Assembly (NCBI GenBank): GCA_946408125.1
Contig: CAMJQW010000021.1
Coordinates: forward strand, 1 to 34,968
Source of the DNA: an uncultured Fibrobacter sp.
Lineage (GTDB): Bacteria > Fibrobacterota > Fibrobacteria > Fibrobacterales > Fibrobacteraceae
Direction of reading: 5' to 3'
DNA length: 34,968 bases
How positions within the stretch are numbered: the stretch's first letter is position 1; each line of letters opens with the position of its first letter. Positions 8,305-15,437 of this stretch are shown piece by piece. The notes under the pieces are model-generated. The model saw only the letters and a list, made by a program, of their open reading frames with translations. It was not told the origin of the DNA and made no database searches. The position numbers and the translations under genes are program-made.

Positions 8305-9723
8305 CTAAACTTTACCGCCGAATTCGAAACCGGCATCTTCTACCGCTTTCTTGAGCGCGCCTTCGTTCACGTCGTCTTCGTCATGCCATTGCACGCGCAA
8401 TTCCTTTCTCTCGACATCGGCCTCGGCAGACACAACGTCATCCAACACACGCACCGCCTTTTCCACGCAAGCCTTGCAGTGACTGCAGTTCATGCCGTTC
8501 ACGCGGTAAATCACCAACACTGGTTCATCATGGCCTTCGCAGCAGCAACAATCGTGATCGCCACAACCGCAGTGACCGCCGCAACCCTTATGCGCAAACT
8601 TTGCATAAATCATCAGCGATGCAAGCAGGATTGCACACCCGTAATCCAGTAAGCCCAAAGCGCCATGTCCATGGCATTCCTCGGAAACATGCGGGAGCAT
8701 CGACGAGAGGAACGTATCCATAAAGAACGTGTCGACGACAAGGCCAAAACCAATCGCACCGACGGCAATGGATATGAGGTATGCAATCAGAGTCCTTTTG
8801 CCGAAGGCCTTGCCGACCACGAGCATGGAAGCGATGCTTGTCGCGGGGCCCGCCATCAAGAGCACGAGAGCCGCACCGGGCGTAATGCCTTTTTCCACGA
8901 GGGCCAGGGCAAGCGGGATGGAGCCAGTCGCGCAGGTGTACATCGGCATGGCGAGCAGCAGCACCACCAACATGCAGAGCAGCGAGTATTCATGCAGGAA
9001 CAGGAAGAAATCGTCCGGCACGAAGGCCGCAATCAACGCACCGAGCAAGAGCCCGATGGTGAGCCACTTGCTCACATCACCCACCATATTGACAAGCCCG
9101 TAACGGAAAGTCTCGCCAATTTTCTGGGCAAACGAACGTTCTCCATGATGTTCATCTTCATCACAGCAGCATTCACAATGTTCGTCGGAACAGCCGCAGT
9201 GGTCATCATCGCAATGTTCGTGTTCATGATGATGTTCGTGGTGATGCTCGTGATGGTGTTCGGCAGTTTCGCTCACAGCGACCGAACCATCTTTTTCGTT
9301 GCGGGTTGCAAAATTCGTAAATACACCGCCAAGCATCGCCGTTACGAACGCAGCCACCGGCCTTAGAATGGCGAAAGGCCCGCCCAGCAGGGAGTACGTC
9401 GCAAGAATCGAGTCCACGCCCGTCGCAGGTGTCGAAATGAGGAAGCTTACGCTCGCGCCCTTGCTCGCACCTTCACGGCGCAGCGCAATGGAAGTCGGGA
9501 TCACTCCGCAACTGCAAATCGGGAGCGGCACGCCGAATAGCGCCGCCCACAGCACCGACTTGAAATTCGGCTTCGCAATCTTCGGGACATACAGGTGGTT
9601 CGGCACCCACACGTGGAGGATACCCGCCAGCAAAAAGCCGAGCAGCAAAAAAGGAGCCATCTCGGAAAACAGCGTAACGAACTGCCAGAAAAATTTTTCC
9701 AGAATCTCGACAAGTGCAGGCAT
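8305..9723 (-). CDS. SO_0444-family Cu/Zn efflux permease with His/Cys-rich loop and HMA domain
   Basis: The 472-residue membrane protein belongs to the DUF318/ArsP-like permease group: it has the PLPICSCGVIPTS motif (Cys70, Cys72) and several hydrophobic segments in two blocks. Between the blocks lies a loop at about 155-193 made largely of His, Glu, Asp and Cys. A second Cys/His-rich stretch follows the last membrane segment, and residues 400-472 form an HMA metal-binding domain with MNCSHC (Cys413, Cys416). This architecture matches the family of putative Cu/Zn exporters. It starts 1 base after the stop of the ArsR-family gene and is surely cotranscribed with it. That regulator has a zinc-type sensing site, so zinc (or cobalt) is the likeliest inducer; transport itself is inferred. 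Confidence 0.88.
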   Translation of the reverse strand: MPALVEILEKFFWQFVTLFSEMAPFLLLGFLLAGILHVWVPNHLYVPKIAKPNFKSVLWAALFGVPLPICSCGVIPTSIALRREGASKGASVSFLISTPATGVDSILATYSLLGGPFAILRPVAAFVTAMLGGVFTNFATRNEKDGSVAVSETAEHHHEHHHEHHHEHEHCDDDHCGCSDEHCECCCDEDEHHGERSFAQKIGETFRYGLVNMVGDVSKWLTIGLLLGALIAAFVPDDFFLFLHEYSLLCMLVVLLLAMPMYTCATGSIPLALALVEKGITPGAALVLLMAGPATSIASMLVVGKAFGKRTLIAYLISIAVGAIGFGLVVDTFFMDTFLSSMLPHVSEECHGHGALGLLDYGCAILLASLMIYAKFAHKGCGGHCGCGDHDCCCCEGHDEPVLVIYRVNGMNCSHCKACVEKAVRVLDDVVSAEADVERKELRVQWHDEDDVNEGALKKAVEDAGFEFGGKV

Positions 9724-9724
9724 C

Positions 9725-10057
9725 TTACTTTCCCTTCTTGTGCAAAATGTGAGTGAGGCCCGTATTGAAGATGAGGCCGATATGCTCGTCGTCGAGCGAA
9801 TAGAAAATCTTGCGTCCCTCGCGGCGGGGCTTCACGAGGTTTGCCGTCCTGAGGATTCGGAGCTGGTGGCTCACCACCGATTGTTCCAGGTTAAGCTTGT
9901 CGGCAATCTCGTTCACCGACAGTTCTCCAGAGAGCATCAGGTGGATGATGCGGATACGCGTCGTGTCGCCGAAGAACTTGAAGAATTCCGAAAGTTCGAA
10001 AAGGACGTCCACCGGAACATCCTGCTTTTTATTTTTGATATATGAACAATTATTCAT
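9725..10057 (-). CDS. ArsR/SmtB-family metal-sensing repressor (CzrA-like, predicted Zn(II)/Co(II) sensor)
   Basis: The 110-residue winged-helix protein contains FFGDTTRIRIIHLML and the recognition-helix stretch EQSVVSHQLRILRTANLV typical of ArsR/SmtB repressors. Its C-terminal helix carries D90-x-H92-x10-H103-x2-H106, exactly the alpha5 zinc site known from CzrA/SmtB; Cys4 near the N-terminus is the only other candidate ligand. The start at 10057 is preferred over an ATG at 10117 because a consensus promoter (-35 at 10088-10093, -10 at 10065-10070) lies between them and would start transcription near 10058. An operator-like palindrome overlaps this start, suggesting autorepression. The permease gene follows after 1 base. 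Confidence 0.9.
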   Translation of the reverse strand: MNNCSYIKNKKQDVPVDVLFELSEFFKFFGDTTRIRIIHLMLSGELSVNEIADKLNLEQSVVSHQLRILRTANLVKPRREGRKIFYSLDDEHIGLIFNTGLTHILHKKGK

Positions 10058-10059
10058 AT
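10040..10059. promoter_or_regulatory. Predicted operator of the ArsR-family repressor
   Basis: ATATGAA-N6-TTCATAT is a perfect 7-6-7 inverted repeat of the shape bound by CzrA/SmtB-type repressors (known family consensus resembles TGAA-N6-TTCA). It overlaps the start codon at 10055-10057 and lies at the predicted transcription start, so bound repressor would block the promoter. Confidence 0.8.
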
Positions 10060-10064
10060 TTTCA

Positions 10065-10093
10065 TATATAGAAAGCTTCCGCCCCACCGTCAA
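10065..10093 (-). promoter_or_regulatory. Sigma70-type promoter of the zinc efflux operon
   Basis: On the minus strand, TTGACG (10088-10093) and TATATA (10065-10070) are separated by exactly 17 bases. The -10 box ends 7 bases before the ATG at 10057, so the transcript would begin at or just before the start codon. Confidence 0.8.
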
Positions 10094-10215
10094 GGGATAT
10101 CCCTCAAAAAACTGCATTTTTATGATTTTTAGCCCCTAAAGGCAGCCAAACAGGCAATTTTGCTCTCGCGGCGGTTCCCTTTTCCTATATTTCTATGCGA
10201 TTATTAGGAGAAACT

Positions 10216-10893
10216 ATGAAACTTTTACCTAAATTCCTCGCAGCATCGCTGCTCGCCGCCACCTGCGCATTCGCACAGGAGCAGCAGGCCGAACCCGCCA
10301 AGAAAAGCGATTTCGGCGTAGGCGTCCGCGGCGCGTTCAACTACACCACGATGTACGGCCTCGACAACGACTGGAACGTGTATGGCGAAAGCGATGACAC
10401 GCCTCCCAACGGCTTGGGCTTCGAAGCGGGCCTCGCCGTGCGTCTGCAGTTGCTCCCCTTCATGCAGTTCACGCCCGAAGTGCTCTTCAACTATGCGAAG
10501 TTGACCCAGGACGACGGCAAGATGGAGAGAAAGTTCAAGCAGATGGGCATTGAATTCCCGTTGCTGCTGCGCATCACCCCGATCGACAAGCTCTACCTCG
10601 CTGCCGGCGCGACTGTCGAACTGAACGTCAGCGACGAAGCGAAACTCGAGAGCGGCGTGATGGAAAACGCAGCCGGCAAGTTCGAACATGACTTCCCCGA
10701 AGATTACGACCGCAAGACCGTGCAGCTCGCGTTCACCTTCGGCGTCGGCTACAACATCGTTGCCGGACTTACCGCGGACTTCCGCATGAACATGGGCCTG
10801 AACGACGTTTATGAAGGCGAGAGCCTGCTGATCGACCTGAAGGGCGGCAAGCAGATGACCTTCAAGTTCGGTATCGGCTACTGGTTCATGTAG
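10216..10893 (+). CDS. Outer-membrane beta-barrel protein (porin-like family)
   Basis: The 225-residue protein has a cleavable signal peptide ending near residue 20 (ATCAFA-Q). Alternating hydrophobic and polar residues and many aromatic/glycine turns follow, and the protein ends in GIGYWFM, the aromatic-terminated last strand common in outer-membrane barrels. It resembles the small 'outer membrane protein beta-barrel' family found in Bacteroidota and Fibrobacterota; ligand or function is unknown. The start at 10216 is set by a good ribosome site TTAGGAG 5 bases upstream; an in-frame ATG at 10195 lacks one. A TATATT box lies further upstream near 10187. The gene stands alone and ends in a shared terminator. 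Confidence 0.8.
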   Translation: MKLLPKFLAASLLAATCAFAQEQQAEPAKKSDFGVGVRGAFNYTTMYGLDNDWNVYGESDDTPPNGLGFEAGLAVRLQLLPFMQFTPEVLFNYAKLTQDDGKMERKFKQMGIEFPLLLRITPIDKLYLAAGATVELNVSDEAKLESGVMENAAGKFEHDFPEDYDRKTVQLAFTFGVGYNIVAGLTADFRMNMGLNDVYEGESLLIDLKGGKQMTFKFGIGYWFM

Positions 10894-10910
10894 TTGCGTT
10901 GACTATTCAA

Positions 10911-10945
10911 AAAAAGAAACCCCGCTCAATGAGCGGGGTTCTTTG
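10911..10945. terminator. Bidirectional terminator between two convergent genes
   Basis: AACCCCGCTC-aat-GAGCGGGGTT (10918-10940) is a perfect 10-bp stem. On the minus strand it is followed by TTTCTTTTTTT, a strong tail for the lipoprotein gene ending at 10958; on the plus strand by CTTTGTT, a weaker tail for the barrel protein gene. Confidence 0.88.
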
Positions 10946-10957
10946 TTATGTTCAAAA

Positions 10958-12262
10958 CTACCATTCAACAGAACAGATTATTGCTTCATTAGGTGATACC
11001 GTGACTTTGAAAGGAAGTGCTGTGCCACCAGTGGTACTTGAAACAGGCATTGTGATTTTGACATAATCGTTTCCGGCAATCTTCATTGTGCCTAGTGTCC
11101 CAGAAATAGCACCATTACCCCCCTGGCCTCGTGTAACTTGGCAGGCAAAATTACATTCTGAATCACCACCATGCCATCCTGAAGGCAAGTTGAATACGAC
11201 GGTCGCATCCACATCGCCTTTGAATGTGATTGCATTCGTATTTCCGGATGCTTTAAATTCATAGTCAGGAACACGTCCGTCAATCGCGGATACCATCGGG
11301 CATGTTACCGCCTGCTGCGTATTGTCATCGTTGCCAACGAGAAGCGTCGGCGTAACATTCTGACCCTTTTCCGTAAGAACGGCTGTAGCAGCAGTGCCAT
11401 CGCCCGTCACACCATCACCCCCCCATGTGTAAGTGGTAATGTTGGCTCCCTGGGACGTACAACCCGTAACAGTCCATGCCGCCGTTCCGTCAACGGCAAC
11501 GTCAACCTGCTCTGCTGCATAAGTGCATTTGCATCCAGTAATTGCGGCCCCATTCACCTGGAGCGGAGCGCACTGCATGGTAGTCTTGGAACCGTTATAG
11601 ACAAAATCGAGGGTCGCCGTCTTTACGCCGGAGGTCGCATAGGTGATGGCATCGGAACTCATATTGCCATGCTTGCTAGAAGTAGCCGGAGAAGCATCTT
11701 CACCGAAAGTCCAAGTGAAGTCCGCGCCGAGAACCGCTGCAGCGGACAACGTAGCATTCTTGGTCATCTTCCAGGCCGTCGACTCACCGCGGTTTATCGT
11801 GGCTTTCGCAGGTTCGCACGTACCCACATCTCCACCCGGAGTGGTAATCACTGCCGAGGAGGAGCTTTGCACGGCGGTGCTTGTTCCGCTAGCAACAACA
11901 TACGTGGAAGAACTGGAGCGCTGGACAATCACCATAGAGGAAGCAGGCTGCTGAGTCGCCGACGATTGAGTGGCCCAACTAAGACCCGTGGACGACTTGG
12001 GTGTCGAAGCAGAAGATTGAACGTCGGCGCTGCTCTCCGGCTGGAGGTCCGGTGCACTCTGCATTTCGGCAGAGCATGTCGCATCCTGCAGACACAAAGC
12101 CATAGCTTCCTGAATTTCCTTACCGCCAATACCTTCAGCAGAAAGTTCCGCAAGCCCCTCAAGGTTGCCATCGTACTCAATCACGTCACCACTACCGCAG
12201 GCCCAAAATGCCCCGGCAACAAAGAAAGTAGCGGATAGACCAAAAACGAGTTTCTTATTCAT
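10958..12262 (-). CDS. Ser-rich-linker lipoprotein with Cys-containing repeats, function unknown
   Basis: The 434-residue protein has a lipoprotein signal with lipobox WAC (Cys22), then a short domain (about 28-70) with CLQDATCSAE. A Ser-rich linker with SSSS blocks spans about 71-145, followed by a beta-rich part of about 290 residues in which two PKD-like segments of some 90 residues each begin around a cysteine (CEPAKATI, CKCTYAAEQ). The N-terminal domain is recognisably paralogous to that of the next gene upstream (FWACGSG and the I-x2-A-x3-C-x2-D-x2-C pattern). Fibrobacter uses similar poly-Ser linkers to join domains of exported proteins. A role at the cell surface, perhaps adhesion or substrate binding, is inference only. 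A TATTTTTC stretch about 20 bases upstream may be part of its promoter. Confidence 0.75.
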   Translation of the reverse strand: MNKKLVFGLSATFFVAGAFWACGSGDVIEYDGNLEGLAELSAEGIGGKEIQEAMALCLQDATCSAEMQSAPDLQPESSADVQSSASTPKSSTGLSWATQSSATQQPASSMVIVQRSSSSTYVVASGTSTAVQSSSSAVITTPGGDVGTCEPAKATINRGESTAWKMTKNATLSAAAVLGADFTWTFGEDASPATSSKHGNMSSDAITYATSGVKTATLDFVYNGSKTTMQCAPLQVNGAAITGCKCTYAAEQVDVAVDGTAAWTVTGCTSQGANITTYTWGGDGVTGDGTAATAVLTEKGQNVTPTLLVGNDDNTQQAVTCPMVSAIDGRVPDYEFKASGNTNAITFKGDVDATVVFNLPSGWHGGDSECNFACQVTRGQGGNGAISGTLGTMKIAGNDYVKITMPVSSTTGGTALPFKVTVSPNEAIICSVEW

Positions 12263-12341
12263 ATCAAAACCTCTTCACGGAAAAATAAATAATTCCAAGG
12301 CAAAGCGGTAGCAAAATGCAATTTTTGGTGAAAGAAAACAC

Positions 12342-12369
12342 AAAAAAATCCCCTTTTTAGGGGGATTTT
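12342..12369 (-). terminator. Terminator of the upstream Ser-rich lipoprotein gene
   Basis: On the minus strand AAAATCCCC and GGGGATTTT form a 9-bp stem around a 7-base loop, followed by a run of T. It lies 17 bases past the stop codon at 12386. Confidence 0.85.
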
Positions 12370-12385
12370 GGGGAAACAAATCACT

Positions 12386-13759
12386 TTACCAGCATTTCAT
12401 AGCAAAGTCTTCACAGTCAGAGGACACAATATATGTCCCGGGGCTTGTATCTAGCTGCAAATCCCAGCCTACATCCTTAGTTTGACCATCAATGGTCACA
12501 TGACATGATCCATTGCCTTGAGGCGGAATCACTTGCATTTTTTGGTTACATGAATGTGTTACAGAGTAATCTTGATTAGCGATCAAACCAGATGTCGGAG
12601 AACCCGACAAGGTAATCTCTATCGGGCCACCTACGCTCGAACTGGATTCCGGCGGCGGTTCCACGCTGGAGCTGGACTGCGGGATGACGCTGCTACTGGA
12701 AGGGACAATGCTCGAACTGGACGGCACGACGCTAGAGCTGGACGGAGTTACGCTGGAGCTGGAACATTCCAATTCACCCGTCAACAGGTTCATTGTGCAA
12801 CCCGATGAACTGGAACTTTTGGGAACGACTGAAGAAGAGGAAAGAACTATCGCAGAAGAAGACTGTACAATAACCGAACTGCTGGACACCGGAACCATGC
12901 CCGCGGCAATCTTGGTCGGAACATCCAGACAGTTGAAGTTAGCCGTCACGGAGCCCTTCTTGAGCTTGCCCGTCGGGGACACCTTATCGTTGACTTCTGC
13001 ATCGGCCAAGGTGAACGTGACTGAAGGGAAGCCAGGAAGCTCGACCTCTTCCGATTCCGTAAGTTCCCAGTTGATTGTCGCACCCTCGCATTCCGGGGCA
13101 TTGAGAACGTAGGTCCATGTCACCTGCTCTCCAAGCTTTGCGGTAGCCTTGCTGACCTCGCATCGCCCACCTTCAAGCAGGGCCTTCGTGCAGAGAGTTT
13201 CTTCTTCGCTGCTGCTCGATTCCTCGATGACCTTGCTGCTACTGCTCAGCTTCGGGATAAAGAAGCTTGACGACGATTCCAGGACGCTCGAAGAGGATGC
13301 TTCCGAGCTGCTGGACTTCACAGAGGAACTGGATACATCCGTCGAGTCGCTTGCGGAACTGGCCGTAGTGTCCGCGCTCGAAGAGGAGACCAGGCTATCC
13401 AGTCCAGCGCTTGACAACAGGCTGTCCGAGGAACTGGACAGGAGGCAAGAATCGCACTTCGCGGAAGAAGAGCTTGCTTTCACACCAGAGGAACTGTATA
13501 CTGTGTCATCATCTTCCGGAATGGAATCCTTGTCCTTGAACGGCTTCTCCAGGAACGCCTTGCTGACTTCTTCCTTGCACTTCGGATCGCCCTTGCAATT
13601 CTCGAGGGCCAAAAGGATGTCGCCTTCCGTCACATTGTCATACTTTTCCATCGCGAGAACGTCGTCGTCCCCGGCCCATTCAAGTTCGCCACTGCCACAC
13701 GCCCAAAATGCTATTACCATGCAGATGGCGAAGGAAAGATATAGGATCTTCGTCTTCAT
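12386..13759 (-). CDS. Poly-serine-linker lipoprotein, paralogue of the neighbouring gene, function unknown
   Basis: The start is at 13759, preceded by GGAG on the minus strand; a frame extension to 13822 has no ribosome site. The 457-residue protein has a lipobox FWAC (Cys21), an N-terminal domain of about 60 residues with a CKGDPKCKEE pair of cysteines, and a first Ser/Thr/Asp linker of roughly 100 residues full of SSSS blocks. A cysteine-containing beta domain (CEVSKATAKLGEQVTWTY) follows, then a second linker where SSSSVxP-type units repeat, and a C-terminal beta domain with three cysteines ending AMKCW. It shares its N-terminal layout with the gene at 10958-12262, so the pair probably arose by duplication. 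Function is unknown; surface attachment is expected from the lipobox. Confidence 0.75.
   Translation of the reverse strand: MKTKILYLSFAICMVIAFWACGSGELEWAGDDDVLAMEKYDNVTEGDILLALENCKGDPKCKEEVSKAFLEKPFKDKDSIPEDDDTVYSSSGVKASSSSAKCDSCLLSSSSDSLLSSAGLDSLVSSSSADTTASSASDSTDVSSSSVKSSSSEASSSSVLESSSSFFIPKLSSSSKVIEESSSSEEETLCTKALLEGGRCEVSKATAKLGEQVTWTYVLNAPECEGATINWELTESEEVELPGFPSVTFTLADAEVNDKVSPTGKLKKGSVTANFNCLDVPTKIAAGMVPVSSSSVIVQSSSAIVLSSSSVVPKSSSSSGCTMNLLTGELECSSSSVTPSSSSVVPSSSSIVPSSSSVIPQSSSSVEPPPESSSSVGGPIEITLSGSPTSGLIANQDYSVTHSCNQKMQVIPPQGNGSCHVTIDGQTKDVGWDLQLDTSPGTYIVSSDCEDFAMKCW
12640..12830. repeat. Tandem-like SSSS-coding repeats in the lipoprotein linker
   Basis: Near-repeats of GCTGGAGCTGGACGG-type units (plus-strand view), each encoding SSSS plus a short V/I-x-P spacer on the minus strand, recur about every 24-27 bases. 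Such arrays can gain or lose units by slippage and so vary linker length. Confidence 0.7.
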
Positions 13760-13816
13760 ATTATTTTCTCCACCCTCTAATATAAATAAAATTTTACAGA
13801 AGCGGGAGGGGAATGC

Positions 13817-13836
13817 ACGCAAAAGTGCGTTTTTTC
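13817..13836 (+). terminator. Terminator-like hairpin downstream of mlaF
   Basis: ACGCA-aaag-TGCGT followed by TTTTT reads as a small terminator on the plus strand. mlaF is on the minus strand, where no T-tract follows, so the mlaF operon may read through into the lipoprotein gene or end less sharply. Confidence 0.4.
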
Positions 13837-13847
13837 ACCGATTTTTG

Positions 13848-14639
13848 CTATTCTTCCTTGCCGGGCTCGGTCATTTTCCGCTGTCCGGTAATAAATTGGT
13901 GCACATACGGGTTCTTGGTGTTCTTGATTTCGTCCACCGTCCCGACCTCGATGATGCGCCCATTATAGAGCATCGCGATACGGTCGGCCACCTTGAATGC
14001 GCTCACCATGTCGTGCGTCACCACCACAGAGGTCACCCCGAGCTTGCTCTGCATGTCGAGGATGAGGTCGTTGATGACGTCACTCGTGATCGGGTCGAGA
14101 CCCGTCGTCGGTTCGTCGTACAGAAGAATTTCGGGATTCAGGGCGATGGCGCGAGCAAGAGCCACGCGCTTGCGCATACCGCCGGAAAGTTCGCTCGGCA
14201 TCTTGGTGCGGAACTCCGGCACAAGGTTAATCATCTGGAGCTTTTCGGTCACCACGTCCTGAATCTGCTTTTCGGAAAGCTCGGGATGGTGCTCGCGCAG
14301 GGCAAACGCGATGTTCTCGCCCGTACTCATGGAGTCAAACAGTGCGCCCATCTGGAACAGCATGCCCATCTTTTTGCGGATGGTTCGCGTATCGAAGAAC
14401 TTGGGCGTACTGATGGTCACGCCGTCGACGGACACCTCGCCGCCGTCCGGCTGCAAGAGCCCGATCATGTGCTTCAGGATGACGGACTTGCCGCCACCGG
14501 ACTTGCCGATGATGACCATGGTCTCACCGCGACGGATGTCGAGGTTCACGTCCTGCAGCACGGTCTGCGGACCGAAGGACTTCTTGAGTCCCTTGAGGCG
14601 GATGGCGATATCGTTCGGGTCAATCTTTACGTTCGGCAT
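13848..14639 (-). CDS. mlaF: MlaF-like phospholipid-transport ABC ATPase
   Basis: The 263-residue ATPase has Walker A GKSGGGKS at 45-52, signature LSGGM, Walker B ILLYDEPTTGLDP and the switch His in VVTHD. The LSGGMRKRVALARAIAL form and the closeness to MlaE identify the Mla/TGD/Mce group, which moves phospholipids between inner and outer membranes. The ATG at 14639 is chosen over a TTG two codons upstream, with GCAGG 8 bases before it. It follows mlaE by 15 bases. The MCE-domain substrate-binding protein MlaD and periplasmic MlaC are absent from this operon, and the next gene is an unrelated lipoprotein. Confidence 0.92.
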   Translation of the reverse strand: MPNVKIDPNDIAIRLKGLKKSFGPQTVLQDVNLDIRRGETMVIIGKSGGGKSVILKHMIGLLQPDGGEVSVDGVTISTPKFFDTRTIRKKMGMLFQMGALFDSMSTGENIAFALREHHPELSEKQIQDVVTEKLQMINLVPEFRTKMPSELSGGMRKRVALARAIALNPEILLYDEPTTGLDPITSDVINDLILDMQSKLGVTSVVVTHDMVSAFKVADRIAMLYNGRIIEVGTVDEIKNTKNPYVHQFITGQRKMTEPGKEE

Positions 14640-14654
14640 AGGCAAACCTGCAAC

Positions 14655-15437
14655 TTAGAAGAACATTACTGCGTCCAGCGCAAAATCGGCAATCAATATC
14701 ATGAGGCAGCTCGAGACGACCACGTTCATGGTGGCAAGCCCAACGCCATGGGCACCGGGCTTCGCATTGATTCCGTGGTAATAGCCGAGCACAAAAATCA
14801 GCATCCCGAATACGAAGGACTTGATGATGCCGGACCAGAGGTCCATGGAATCGAACAGGTACTGCATACCGGTGTAGTAGGTATAAGTCGTGATGTCTAG
14901 CGCGAGCACGCACACAATCCAGCCACCGATCAGGGCGAGCGCGTTCGATATGGCGGTAAGGCACGGGATCATCGTGATGAAGGCGACAAAGCGCGGCATC
15001 GCGAGGTAGCGGTACGGATCGAGGCCGAGAACCGTATAGGCGGCCAGTTCCTCCTTCTCCTTCATGCTCCCGAGTTCAGCGGCGACAGCGCTGCCGACGC
15101 GGCCGGCAAGCACGATGGCCGTAAGGAGGGGACCAAGTTCGATAAGCACCATCTTGCAGGCCGCCGTACCGACGAACTTGTCCGCGACCAGATTGTGGAA
15201 TTCGAATTCCGCCATGACCGTCGCCACCATTCCCGTAAAGATGGACGTGACGAACAGGAGCGGCAGCGACGACACGCCGATGGAAATCATCTCCTTCACA
15301 ATCAGGTTCGGATTCTTGTAGACGCGAGGCAGGAACTTGAGCGTATTGAGCAAGATGCAGACCACCTCGCCGATGCTCGAGATTCCGGACACGATCACCT
15401 GGCCAAGCCAGGCTATGGGCTTCACGAGGACAAACAT
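14655..15437 (-). CDS. mlaE: MlaE-like phospholipid-transport ABC permease
   Basis: The 260-residue integral membrane protein matches the MlaE family: five or six hydrophobic helices, ELGPLLTAIVLAGRVGSAVAAELGSMKEKEELAA near the centre (the conserved coupling region), and DLWSGIIKSFVFGMLIFVLGYYHG toward the end. It pairs with the MlaF ATPase encoded next. Its ATG overlaps the TGA of dnaB by one base (TGATG), so translation is probably coupled. Coupling of a lipid transporter to dnaB is likely just operon packing. Confidence 0.93.
   Translation of the reverse strand: MFVLVKPIAWLGQVIVSGISSIGEVVCILLNTLKFLPRVYKNPNLIVKEMISIGVSSLPLLFVTSIFTGMVATVMAEFEFHNLVADKFVGTAACKMVLIELGPLLTAIVLAGRVGSAVAAELGSMKEKEELAAYTVLGLDPYRYLAMPRFVAFITMIPCLTAISNALALIGGWIVCVLALDITTYTYYTGMQYLFDSMDLWSGIIKSFVFGMLIFVLGYYHGINAKPGAHGVGLATMNVVVSSCLMILIADFALDAVMFF

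Noticed and set aside
8665..9366. His/Arg-rich plus-strand frame over the permease
   Set aside because: Shadow of the metal-permease gene, including its His-rich loop.
13149..14900. 583-codon plus-strand frame over the Ser-rich lipoprotein and mlaF
   Set aside because: Leu/Glu-rich and His/Val-rich shadow of two real minus-strand genes; no ribosome site or domain.
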